From Neolewinella persica DSM 23188 (lineage in GTDB: Bacteria; Bacteroidota; Bacteroidia; Chitinophagales; Saprospiraceae): a stretch of 64,000 nt of DNA. The stretch covers positions 123,686-187,685 of the forward strand of contig NZ_KB890497.1 in the NCBI RefSeq assembly GCF_000373105.1, given 5' to 3'. Under the pieces are notes generated by a model that worked only from the letters and a program-made list of their open reading frames with translations, was not told the origin of the DNA and did not search any database. Below, in pieces: positions 33,759 to 41,724 of the stretch (positions are counted from its first letter, which is position 1; every line of letters starts with the position of its first letter). Position numbers and translations under genes: made by a program.

Positions 33759-34751
33759 TTATTCACCATTGACCTCGCCAACTAAAGCCATCAGGTCCGA
33801 CCAGTTTTCGGGTCTGGCCGTACGGAGGAACGCAAAATCTTCGGAAGTCGCAAACGAAGCATGACCAGCATAGCCCCGTAAAGCGGCCTTCATTAAGTGA
33901 TAGATAGCGGTACTGGCGTAGCTTTTATTTTCGGCAAGTGCCATTGCGCGGGCGCCGGCAACGTAGTCTTCTGCCGTTAAGTAGCCGTAGTAAAAGGAGG
34001 CGTGGAGGTAGTTCTCCGCAGCTTCCTGGTGATCACCGACGACTACTGCAGCCCTGGCTTTGCCGAGATAGTCAGCCACCATCTTTTGGCGGTCTTTCTC
34101 TCTTTTTTCTGCGGTTTCAACATCAGGCACCTGGTAAGAAAAGCCCATGGAGGTGGCGTAATCACTGATGGTTTGTTCAATGCCCATGGCTTCGCGTCGT
34201 TGCTGTACGCCTGGTTCGTCTTCAATGGTTACGAAAGACTTTTCACCGGTTACGCGGTTGTCTGCAGGCTGGGTGGCATAGTATTGTTTCTCTCCACGGG
34301 ATTTTCGGACACGGTCATACAGGTAAGCGTAGTTGGACGGCGTGGCCTGCTCCGCGTCGACGGCAGCTTTGAGCAGGGGGAGACACTGTGCCTGAAATTG
34401 CGGTTGCCGGTCAGCGTGTTGTACCAAAAGCCAGGCGGTATTGCTGGCATACCTTCCGACCTTATCGTAAGTAGGCCAGCCAATCTCTGCCATAATCTCC
34501 CGCATACGGTTGGTATTGTCACGGTCGGTGGCTTGTAACTCTTCCGTCAGGGCTTTGAATTTTTTGGTCGCTTGCTTGCCTTTTTGGATCAGTTTAATGT
34601 ACTTGAAGCGGAGTTTTTGATCGTCTTTTCGTCGGGCAATGATGTCTGCGCTGATGGCTGGGTAAGTGACGGCGGCGGCTTCTTTTGCTTTTTGAGCCCA
34701 GGCCGTTAGGGGTAAGGTGAGAAAGAAACAAAGTAAGATTAGTGTCTTCAT
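33759..34751 (-). CDS. DUF6624 secreted protein
   Basis: 330-aa protein with a signal peptide (about 1-19, …LPLTAWAQ). The central part matches DUF6624: RMREIMAEIGWPTYDKVGRYASNTAWLLVQHADRQPQFQAQCLPLL...SNYAYLYDRVRKSRGEKQYY. The C-terminal half is TPR-like and helical (AAENYLHASFYYGYLTAEDY). Function unknown. ATG at 34751; the frame extends to 34925 without support, and the adjacent upstream gene ends at 34819. Confidence 0.8.
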   Translation of the reverse strand: MKTLILLCFFLTLPLTAWAQKAKEAAAVTYPAISADIIARRKDDQKLRFKYIKLIQKGKQATKKFKALTEELQATDRDNTNRMREIMAEIGWPTYDKVGRYASNTAWLLVQHADRQPQFQAQCLPLLKAAVDAEQATPSNYAYLYDRVRKSRGEKQYYATQPADNRVTGEKSFVTIEDEPGVQQRREAMGIEQTISDYATSMGFSYQVPDVETAEKREKDRQKMVADYLGKARAAVVVGDHQEAAENYLHASFYYGYLTAEDYVAGARAMALAENKSYASTAIYHLMKAALRGYAGHASFATSEDFAFLRTARPENWSDLMALVGEVNGE

Positions 34752-34818
34752 AAAATGATGGATTACGAGGTGCTTTTTTAAGGATGTGCACCTGGTGCAC
34801 GCTAGTAAAGACGCAGAT

Positions 34819-36090
34819 TTATCGCTGAAGTTGCTGCTGCCGCCAGCAAACCTCCACAAATTGCTGTCCTTTTTCTTCTCCCGGTACCGTCCGTGCCCAG
34901 TACAGCTTGTCCTGAAATAAGGCAATTTTTGGAAAGCCGGAGGAGCGGGCGGCAGAGGTGGTCACTAGGTCTTCCCTGTTTACTTCGCCAGTTGGGCTGA
35001 TGGTCCACAGCGTAAGGTAGGCATCGTCAGTATCGGGTTTGGTGGTGAGGGCAGTGGCGTAGGCAGTGCCGTCTTCGGCGAGTTGGAGGTCGACGCGGCC
35101 GAGGGGTGTGTTGTCATCAAGAAGGGTAGGGGGAGCCCAGGTGTCGAGCGCGGCATCGTAGTGGCTGAACAGGATTTGGGCGCGGTCCGCGGGTGCAGTG
35201 TACCAGATGACGGCAATGTTTCCGGCATCGTTTGCTGCGAGGGCCGGGCCGTTGACCGGGCAGCCGGAGATCTCCCAGTTGTCGGCGTGTACGAGCTTTG
35301 GAGTAGACCATTCCCTTCCGGTGGGTTTGATGACGTAGCCGATGTCGCGGATCTCATGCTCGGAGCGGTCGCGGTAGGCGACCATCGTCAGGTCTTTGGT
35401 GGCGACGGTGGCGGTGTTGCAGCAGTCGCAGACGCGGTGGTCGAGCTCTACGCTGATGGAATCAGACAGGGTTTTGGTGCGGAGGGTCATTGCTCCGCCG
35501 GCACCGTGGCCGTGGTTGTCACCCTGCGCTTCAGCTTCCCCTGCACCTGCGGCCCCGCCCTCCTGAACTTTGGTGTAGCGGCCGTCCAGCCAGGTCACCT
35601 GCAAACCACCTCCCGGTATCGCTGCTGAAGAGAGAAAACCGTGCTCTGCTGAGACGGTGTCTTGGTGGAGTTTCTGATGATTATCAATGTCTCCGCCGCC
35701 GTTATGAAGCCGGAATTTAATGTCGTAATCGTAGGTTCCTTCAGCGCTGTATTGCAGGAAATGGTAGAATAATTCAGGTCCATGCTGAACGGTCTCACCA
35801 GTATAAGCTACAGATGGAAAATCAGCCCAGTTAATGAACCAATCATTACCATTTGCTAAGGGTAGGAATACTGCTTCGGATAGAAGATTTGCTTTGGTAA
35901 ACATCAAAGTGTCTTCTTCTGATTTTGAAGAGAAAACGTAGGAGAGTAATAGATCATAAGGACTTTTAGCTAATCGTGGCAAATGCGTCCCCACCGGCAA
36001 CTGATAACATTCCTGTTTAGTTGCCGGGTCTTCCCCATCACAACCCAACAGCAAGGTCCCCAAAAGCAGCACGCCAATATATCTGATCAT
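34819..36090 (-). CDS. Sialidase-like (BNR/propeller) lipoprotein
   Basis: 423-aa predicted lipoprotein (lipobox LLLGC, Cys17). The body looks like a repeated-blade propeller of the sialidase/BNR kind, with W-D/Y-R-D strands and the motif HRVCDCCNTATVATKD. The VCDCC motif recurs in Bacteroidota and proteobacterial sialidase-like proteins and may bind metal. Sialidase catalytic residues are not demonstrated. A 17-mer repeat inserts a Gly/Ala-rich GGAAGAG stretch (about 178-184) in a loop. The ATG lies 4 nt from a TATCTTTG box. Confidence 0.75.
   Translation of the reverse strand: MIRYIGVLLLGTLLLGCDGEDPATKQECYQLPVGTHLPRLAKSPYDLLLSYVFSSKSEEDTLMFTKANLLSEAVFLPLANGNDWFINWADFPSVAYTGETVQHGPELFYHFLQYSAEGTYDYDIKFRLHNGGGDIDNHQKLHQDTVSAEHGFLSSAAIPGGGLQVTWLDGRYTKVQEGGAAGAGEAEAQGDNHGHGAGGAMTLRTKTLSDSISVELDHRVCDCCNTATVATKDLTMVAYRDRSEHEIRDIGYVIKPTGREWSTPKLVHADNWEISGCPVNGPALAANDAGNIAVIWYTAPADRAQILFSHYDAALDTWAPPTLLDDNTPLGRVDLQLAEDGTAYATALTTKPDTDDAYLTLWTISPTGEVNREDLVTTSAARSSGFPKIALFQDKLYWARTVPGEEKGQQFVEVCWRQQQLQR
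35543..35559 (+). repeat. Dispersed 17-mer, copy 11 (intragenic)
   Basis: GCACCTGCGGCCCCGCC, antisense to the sialidase-like gene, read there as GGAAGA. Confidence 0.8.
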
Positions 36091-36102
36091 GGCGCAAAGA
36101 TA
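36091..36102 (-). promoter_or_regulatory. -7 box 4 nt before ATG (predicted leaderless)
   Basis: TATCTTTG (36095-36102), then CGCC, then the ATG of the sialidase-like gene. Confidence 0.6.
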
Positions 36103-36159
36103 GAAGCTCTCCGGGCTGGTGGCGAGGTTTCTCACTTACCAGCTCAGGTATAGTAAGAT

Positions 36160-36315
36160 CGCTCGTCGGCCGAGACGCGACGTAGGAGCTGGCTTGTCCG
36201 CCGAGGGATCTGGTCGGAACCGAGCCTCGGCCAGCGAAGGTTCGGCCGGGATTGTCAGCAAAGGCTCCCCTCGGCGGACGAGTCAGGTCGTTCCTCCCGC
36301 CTCGGCCGACGAGCG
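36160..36315. repeat. Nested palindrome, copy 3
   Basis: Shares the outer arms (CGCTCGTCGGCCGAG / CTCGGCCGACGAGCG) and the inner arms (TTGTCCGCCGAG / CTCGGCGGACGAG) with copies 1 and 2, plus a nearly identical right half with copy 2. The loop is about 40 bp longer. Together with the repeat at 36391 it fills the 373-nt gap; no gene is seen. Confidence 0.8.
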
Positions 36316-36390
36316 AAGCCTTTGCTTAATAATCTTGCGAAGGTCGGTTCGGTACATGAGTTCCTCACTAGTGCGCTCCCACCTTAATCC

Positions 36391-36436
36391 CCTTAATGGC
36401 CCAGCTGCAAAGCAGCCCTAAATGCCTTAATGGTGA
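36391..36436. repeat. 46-bp 3'-flank repeat, copy B
   Basis: Counterpart of 15961-16006, 28 nt beyond the 3' end of the epimerase gene. Confidence 0.7.
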
Positions 36437-36463
36437 AATAATTACCTAAACGGTGGAACCCCA

Positions 36464-37519
36464 TCATCCCAGTCCCAAAATCTTCCGGTTAGCAGCCGCA
36501 TCCGTCCCCGCATCCGCAAAATCATCGAACGCACGTTCGGTAACCTCGATGAGGTGATCGGTGATGAACGGCGCGCCTTCGGCCGCGCCCTGCGCGCTGC
36601 TCTTAATGGCGCATTCCCACTCCAGCACCGCCCATCCGTCGTAGCCGTACTGGCTGAGTTTGGAGAAGATGCTTTTGAAATCCACCTGCCCGTCGCCGAG
36701 GCTGCGGAAGCGGCCGGCGCGGTCGGCCCAACCTGCGTAGCCGGAGTAGACGCCCTGGCGGCCGGTGGGGTTGAATTCCGCGTCTTTTACGTGGTACGCA
36801 CAGATCCGCTCATGGTAGATGTCGATGAATTCGAGGTAATCAAGGCACTGCAGTACGAAGTGGCTCGGGTCATAGTTGATCTGTGCCCGGGGGTGGCCGT
36901 CTACTGCTTCCACGAAGCGTTCGAAGCTGGTGCCGTCGAAGAGGTCTTCGCCGGGGTGGAGTTCGTAGCCGACGTCCACGCCACACTCGTCGAATACGTC
37001 GAGGATCGGTTTCCAGCGCTTGGCAAGTTCACCGAAGGCTTCTTCCACCAGGCCGGCGGGCCGTTGCGGCCATGGGTAGAGGTAGGGCCAAAGCAAAGCG
37101 CCGGGGAAAGTGGGGTGGGCGGTGATGCCCATGTTTTGGCTGGCCTTGGCATTCCATTTCATTTGCTGCACGGCCCAATCCTGGGTCGCCTGGGCGTTGC
37201 CAGCCACTTCTTTGGGGGCAAAGCCTTCGTACATTTTCTGATAGGCGGGGTGGGTAGCGACCAATTGCCCCTGCAGGTGACTGGCCAGCTCCGTGATGAC
37301 CAGTCCATGATCGGCGATCTTACCTTTCAGCTCGTCGCAATAGGTTTTGGATGTTGCGGCCTTTTCAAGGTCGATCAAGCGGCTGTCCCAGGTAGGGATC
37401 TGTACGCCTTTGTAGCCCAGGTCGGCCATGTATTTACAAATGCCGTCGAGGGAGTTGAAGGGGGCTTCGTCGCCCATGAATTGTGCCAGGAAGATGGCGG
37501 GGCCTTTGATGTTTGTCAT
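36464..37519 (-). CDS. Sugar phosphate isomerase/epimerase family protein
   Basis: 351-aa TIM-barrel protein of the xylose isomerase-like (AP endonuclease 2) superfamily. Metal-site candidates are in order: Glu186 (YELHPGED), Asp217 and His220 (NYDPSHF), His243 and Asp246 (AYHVKDAEF), Glu300 (AVLEWE). No signal peptide. Members act on sugars or inositols in catabolism; substrate undetermined. The ATG at 37519 is the natural start. Cytoplasmic. Confidence 0.88.
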   Translation of the reverse strand: MTNIKGPAIFLAQFMGDEAPFNSLDGICKYMADLGYKGVQIPTWDSRLIDLEKAATSKTYCDELKGKIADHGLVITELASHLQGQLVATHPAYQKMYEGFAPKEVAGNAQATQDWAVQQMKWNAKASQNMGITAHPTFPGALLWPYLYPWPQRPAGLVEEAFGELAKRWKPILDVFDECGVDVGYELHPGEDLFDGTSFERFVEAVDGHPRAQINYDPSHFVLQCLDYLEFIDIYHERICAYHVKDAEFNPTGRQGVYSGYAGWADRAGRFRSLGDGQVDFKSIFSKLSQYGYDGWAVLEWECAIKSSAQGAAEGAPFITDHLIEVTERAFDDFADAGTDAAANRKILGLG

Positions 37520-37745
37520 GATCGGAGTTTTATACAGTAGTTGATTATGGGTTAGCGGGCGGAAGATAATAAATTATGGGGCGTTCCCTCCACATTGGAA
37601 AAGGGTGAGATGAACAACAAATGGCGCAAACTGAAGTTCTTTCGTCCTTTTCTCCACCAGTCGCCCACCTGGCTCCCCTAAATTCTGGTCATCGGCTCCC
37701 ATGATCCGGCTTACGGGTTTTACCTTCGCGCCAAATAATGAAGCC

Positions 37746-38270
37746 ATGCGCATTACTGAACTGAAATCGAACGAATACCATAAATACTACGCCAACTACA
37801 TTGGGTATGTCGATGACCTTAGCCTGCGCTCCGCGCTGGATGAAAGTGAGGCTCAACTGCTTGAGTACCTTACACATGTGTCGGAGGAGCACACCAATTA
37901 TGCTTATGCTCCGGGCAAATGGACCATCGCCCAGAGTCTCCAGCACATTATCGATACGGAACGGATATTCTCCTACCGCGCCCTCCGTATTGGTCGGGGA
38001 GACGTTACACCGTTGCCTGGCTTCGAGCAAAACGATTATGCTGCCGTTGCAAACGTTTCTGATCGCCGCTTCCGGGATATGATCGACGAATTCCGCACGG
38101 TGAGAGCTGCCACTAAAGCCTTGTTCAATAGTTTTACGGAGGAAGACCTTATTCGGCTCGGAACAATGAGTGGCGGTCCCGCTTCCGTTCGTGCCCTGGG
38201 CTTCATTATCAGTGGCCATGTGTATCACCATGCTAAGCTTTACCGGGAGAAATATGGTAAGGCGGAGTAA
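37746..38270 (+). CDS. DinB-family metal-binding protein
   Basis: 174-aa four-helix-bundle protein of the DinB superfamily. WTIAQSLQHIIDTERIFSYRALRIGRGD carries the first His and HVYHHAKLYREKY the C-terminal His pair, forming a likely three-His metal site. Such proteins are often thiol-transferase-like or damage-induced, but this one is unassigned. ATG at 37746 (MRITELKSNEYH), 17 nt after a TACCTTCG box; the longer frame is rejected. Confidence 0.85.
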   Translation: MRITELKSNEYHKYYANYIGYVDDLSLRSALDESEAQLLEYLTHVSEEHTNYAYAPGKWTIAQSLQHIIDTERIFSYRALRIGRGDVTPLPGFEQNDYAAVANVSDRRFRDMIDEFRTVRAATKALFNSFTEEDLIRLGTMSGGPASVRALGFIISGHVYHHAKLYREKYGKAE

Positions 38271-38446
38271 GGGATTAAGGGAAAAGGGAGAAAGGGAAAT
38301 AAAATAAGGGAAGAGGAGGGAAGCCACTGAGTATTCCTTTAGAGGAGGCCCGTCACCGCGAGGACTTTCCTTTTCCCTTCTCCTCTTTCTATCTTTTCCC
38401 CCTTCCTCCCCGTATCTTCACCCTCCCAGTCAATCTCTCTCGTAAG

Positions 38447-39943
38447 ATGCGCATTCTGCTTACCGCCTTATTCTTCCTAGCCCTCACGCCGCTTTTGCAG
38501 GCCGATGAGCTTTCCAATCGGCTCCGCCTCATCCTACCGGGTGAAGACGCTCCGACCGTCAATGAACGGCAGTTTCTCTATCAACGTGTCAGCCAATTAT
38601 TTAGAGAACTGGAAGGGGATAAAGTCGATAAGAAAAGCACTAAGAAGAAGATCGTGCGGATCGAAAATCGGTTGCATAGGACCTACTTACGTAGCTATGC
38701 TCCGAACGCTGACCTGGCCGACGCTTTTCGAAATGGCAACTACAATGATGTAACCGCTGCGGTCCTTACCGCCCTGGCCTATGAGTATTTTGATGTTGAA
38801 TACGAGGTCTACGTAGACCATTGGGAGACCTACCTGATCGCTGATCCCTCCGGGCGTGCCATTACTTCGTACCAACCCAGCCACGAGAAGCATAAGGACG
38901 AGATGGAAGCTTCTTTCCGCCGTGATTATCTGGACTTGCTCCGCGCCACCATCATCGACAACTTGCCGAACATCGGAGCGAAAGAGGTCAATGAATTGTT
39001 TGAACGGTATTACTATCCGCCGGATAAAAAGCTTTCCTTCGGTCAGCTCTCTGCCTTATTGCTTTACCGAAGGGCACAAAGTGCTTACCAAGCTAAAAAC
39101 TACCAGAAATCCATTGACTTACTGGAGTTGGCCCTGCAGAAGGAGGAACGCCCGGCATTTCTGGTCTTGCGCAAAGCTTCGGAACTACAGCTTAAAGCCA
39201 TTACCCAGCCTGATGTGGAAGGGGACATCAATACACTTTTTAAACAATGGGCTGAAAGACCGGACAACCGGTATCTACCCGCGGCCATCCTCCAGCACTT
39301 CGACGAAAAGCAACGGCTATTGTTGGCAGAAAACAACCTGGGGGGAGCCGCTGACTTATTGGGCAACTACCTGCAACGCGCGCCCACGGGCAAGAAAGAT
39401 TGGGCTAAAAATCTCACGGATCTTCAGCAGTATCGGCTCCTGCGTCATCATTTCACTAATGGACGAATGGACCTGGCTCAGCGCCTGGCGGAAAGCCTCT
39501 TCGCTGAGGCCCCCAACGACGAGACCATGCGTTTTGTATTAGGAGAACTGGTGATCGATGCTTTACGCCGCACGCGACTTACCGGATCGGAATTTACCAT
39601 TGCCGTCGAGTCCGCAGCATCCAGGGACCCCTTCATCCGTAAGCAAGATCGCTTCGCCGACTTATTGCTGCGTGAACTGGCCTGGAAGGTCCGGGACCGT
39701 TACGAGGCCGACGACCTGCATGGCGGCACCGATGCCCTCAACCACTTTCGCCAGGCCCTTGTTGACATCCCCATCGGAGAGAAACGCAGCCTCTGGACGC
39801 TTACGGCCTTCATCGCCGCTTCCAATTACCATTTCCGGATGGAGGAATACCAGAAAGCCCGGGATTTTGTTTCCGAAGGCTTGCGGTACAATCCTAATGA
39901 GGAATACTTTTTACACCGGAGGGACCTCTTACAACGGTATTAG
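38447..39943 (+). CDS. Secreted TPR-like protein with transglutaminase-like region
   Basis: 498-aa exported protein, signal peptide about 1-19 (…LTPLLQA|D). Residues 88-135 (DAFRNGNYNDVTAAVLTALAYEYFDVEYEVYVDHWETYLIADP) resemble a transglutaminase-like fold. Its His/Asp area is visible, but the Cys position seems to be replaced. From about 200 on, helical repeats look TPR-like (ALLLYRRAQSAYQAKNYQKSIDLLELAL). Function unknown. A TATCTTCA box lies 26 nt before the ATG. Confidence 0.7.
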   Translation: MRILLTALFFLALTPLLQADELSNRLRLILPGEDAPTVNERQFLYQRVSQLFRELEGDKVDKKSTKKKIVRIENRLHRTYLRSYAPNADLADAFRNGNYNDVTAAVLTALAYEYFDVEYEVYVDHWETYLIADPSGRAITSYQPSHEKHKDEMEASFRRDYLDLLRATIIDNLPNIGAKEVNELFERYYYPPDKKLSFGQLSALLLYRRAQSAYQAKNYQKSIDLLELALQKEERPAFLVLRKASELQLKAITQPDVEGDINTLFKQWAERPDNRYLPAAILQHFDEKQRLLLAENNLGGAADLLGNYLQRAPTGKKDWAKNLTDLQQYRLLRHHFTNGRMDLAQRLAESLFAEAPNDETMRFVLGELVIDALRRTRLTGSEFTIAVESAASRDPFIRKQDRFADLLLRELAWKVRDRYEADDLHGGTDALNHFRQALVDIPIGEKRSLWTLTAFIAASNYHFRMEEYQKARDFVSEGLRYNPNEEYFLHRRDLLQRY

Positions 39944-39976
39944 AAACTAGGTTACCCCCCTCCCTACCTGGTAGAA

Positions 39977-40036
39977 AGACTATGGCCTTAGTGTAGCCCT
40001 TCTTACTACCCTTAATGCCCTTAGTGTTCTTAATGG
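39977..40036. repeat. CTTAGTG/CTTAATG word cluster
   Basis: Several minus-strand copies of the CACTAAGG/CATTAAGG words, between convergent genes. Confidence 0.6.
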
Positions 40037-40100
40037 TTACTCCCACGCCGGACGAGCGTAGTGAGCATTCCCCGGCGGCAGCACTACCCACTATTCCAGT

Positions 40101-41555
40101 CTACTCAAGCGCACGACGAAGCAGCGCCTGCGTATCCTGAGGCCCGGCGCTCCCCTTACTTCGTTTCATCACTTCCCCCATAAAGAAGCCCATCAGGCCT
40201 TTTTTGCCTTTTCGGTAAGCGGCAACTTTATCCGGGAATTCGGCAATGACTTCGTTAACCAGTCCGGCCAGGAAATCGGCATCAGTATTCTGAATGAGAC
40301 CAAGTTCTTCCGCTCGGTGCATTGGATCTCCGGGGCTGATCAGCAGGTCGGGCAGCAGTTTGGAGGTGGCAACGGAAGCCGCTACATCGCCAGCGAGGAT
40401 CAGTTCAACGAACAATCCAATCTGTTCGGGGGTGAGGGGAAGCTCGGAAGGGGACAGGCGTTCCTCGGTCAACCAGGGCATGAGACGATTGACCCAGATC
40501 TTTGTAAGGTCGGTAACCGAAGGGGAAGCGTCAGCATAGGTAATGAAAACTTCATAATTCTCCCGGTCTTCACTGAGCTGCGCTGCGTCTGCCGGGCTGA
40601 TTTGGTGGTCATCGATTAATTGATCGTAAGCTTCCCAGGGGAGCGTACCAATTTCGGCCCTCACTTCATTGATGAAACCCTCCGTCAGTATAACGGGCGG
40701 CAGGTCAGGGTCTGGAAAGTAACGGTAATCGTGTGCGTCTTCCTTATCGCGCAGGGCGCTGGTCGTGCCGGTCTCCGGGTCAAATTGGCGAGTTTGTTGT
40801 TGTACTTTTTCTCCCTTTTCGATCAGAGCAATCTGGCGTTTCACTTCGAAGCTTACGGCCTGGCGGGCAAACTTCATGGAGTTCATGTTTTTGACTTCGC
40901 AACGGGTGCCGTACGCCTCCTGACCCTCGGGGCGCACGCTGACGTTGACATCACACCTGAGGCTGCCTTCCTCCATATTTCCGTCACTGACGCCCAACCA
41001 GCGTACTAACTGACGCATTCCAGTCATGAAACCGTCTACTTCTTCTGCTGAGCGCAGATCGGGATCCGTTACTATTTCCAGAAGCGGTGTTCCGGCCCGG
41101 TTAAGGTCTACTTTAGTAAAAGGTTCCCCCGCTGCGTGAATGCTTTTGCCGGCATCTTCCTCCATATGTATGTGGTGGAGCTTGATGGTTCTTTTGGGCG
41201 CGGACGCAGGTGCAGAAGGCGTTCGGATGGGCAATGCGCCTCCGATGCAAACCGGACACTCATCCTGGGTAATCTGGTATCCCTTAGGCAAATCGGCGTA
41301 GAAGTAGTTCTTTCGGTCAAACGTACTGCGCCGGTTGATCTTACAGCCAAGCGCAAGACCAAGTTTGACGGCAAACCTGACTTGCCGCTCGTTCAGCATG
41401 GGCAGGGTGCCAGGGTACCCCAGGCTGATCATGCTGATGTTGCGGTTAGGTTCATTGCCAAATTGATTACGATCAGCACAAAAAGCCTTGCTTTCGGTAG
41501 CGAGTTGAACGTGGGCCTCTAGGCCAATTACAGTTTCGTAGGTAGTTGCTGCCAT
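40101..41555 (-). CDS. gatB: Aspartyl/glutamyl-tRNA amidotransferase subunit B
   Basis: 484-aa subunit that, with GatA and GatC, amidates misacylated Glu-tRNA(Gln) or Asp-tRNA(Asn). It begins YETVIGLEAHVQLATESKAFC, carries the GatB signature around HIHMEEDAGKSIH, and ends with the C-terminal YqeY-like helical domain (FLAGLVNEVIAEFPDKV...LMGFFMGEVMKRSKG). gatA and gatC are not in the window. ATG at 41555. A 17-mer repeat contributes SAPASAPK (near residue 115) before the signature, which looks like an insertion in a surface loop. Confidence 0.96.
   Translation of the reverse strand: MAATTYETVIGLEAHVQLATESKAFCADRNQFGNEPNRNISMISLGYPGTLPMLNERQVRFAVKLGLALGCKINRRSTFDRKNYFYADLPKGYQITQDECPVCIGGALPIRTPSAPASAPKRTIKLHHIHMEEDAGKSIHAAGEPFTKVDLNRAGTPLLEIVTDPDLRSAEEVDGFMTGMRQLVRWLGVSDGNMEEGSLRCDVNVSVRPEGQEAYGTRCEVKNMNSMKFARQAVSFEVKRQIALIEKGEKVQQQTRQFDPETGTTSALRDKEDAHDYRYFPDPDLPPVILTEGFINEVRAEIGTLPWEAYDQLIDDHQISPADAAQLSEDRENYEVFITYADASPSVTDLTKIWVNRLMPWLTEERLSPSELPLTPEQIGLFVELILAGDVAASVATSKLLPDLLISPGDPMHRAEELGLIQNTDADFLAGLVNEVIAEFPDKVAAYRKGKKGLMGFFMGEVMKRSKGSAGPQDTQALLRRALE
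41197..41213 (-). repeat. Dispersed 17-mer, copy 12 (intragenic)
   Basis: GCACCTGCGTCCGCGCC in the sense strand of gatB, read as APASAP. Confidence 0.8.
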
Positions 41556-41674
41556 TTGCAGGGTGGGTTGGTACGTGATTTTCGGTGGCGAAGATAGGCA
41601 AAGAGTTGCGTGCTGGCTGACAACATCCAACCCTGTAATGCGTTAAAAAAACAAAGCTATAAATAGAAAACATC

Positions 41675-41682
41675 TATATTTG
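41675..41682 (+). promoter_or_regulatory. -7 box TATATTTG of the LysM gene
   Basis: Perfect TAnnTTTG, about 42 nt upstream of the ATG. No clear -33 TTTG. Confidence 0.55.
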
Positions 41683-41724
41683 TATCAGCTTTAAACCAAC
41701 TTGCTACACCAAAACGATCCCAAA

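Noticed and set aside
36554..37540. 328-aa open frame on the plus strand
   Set aside because: It lies antisense to the epimerase gene, whose metal-site motifs are clear. The antisense frame has no recognisable domain and arises from codon bias.
37689..38327. 212-aa open frame on the minus strand
   Set aside because: Antisense to the DinB-family gene and without domain signs.
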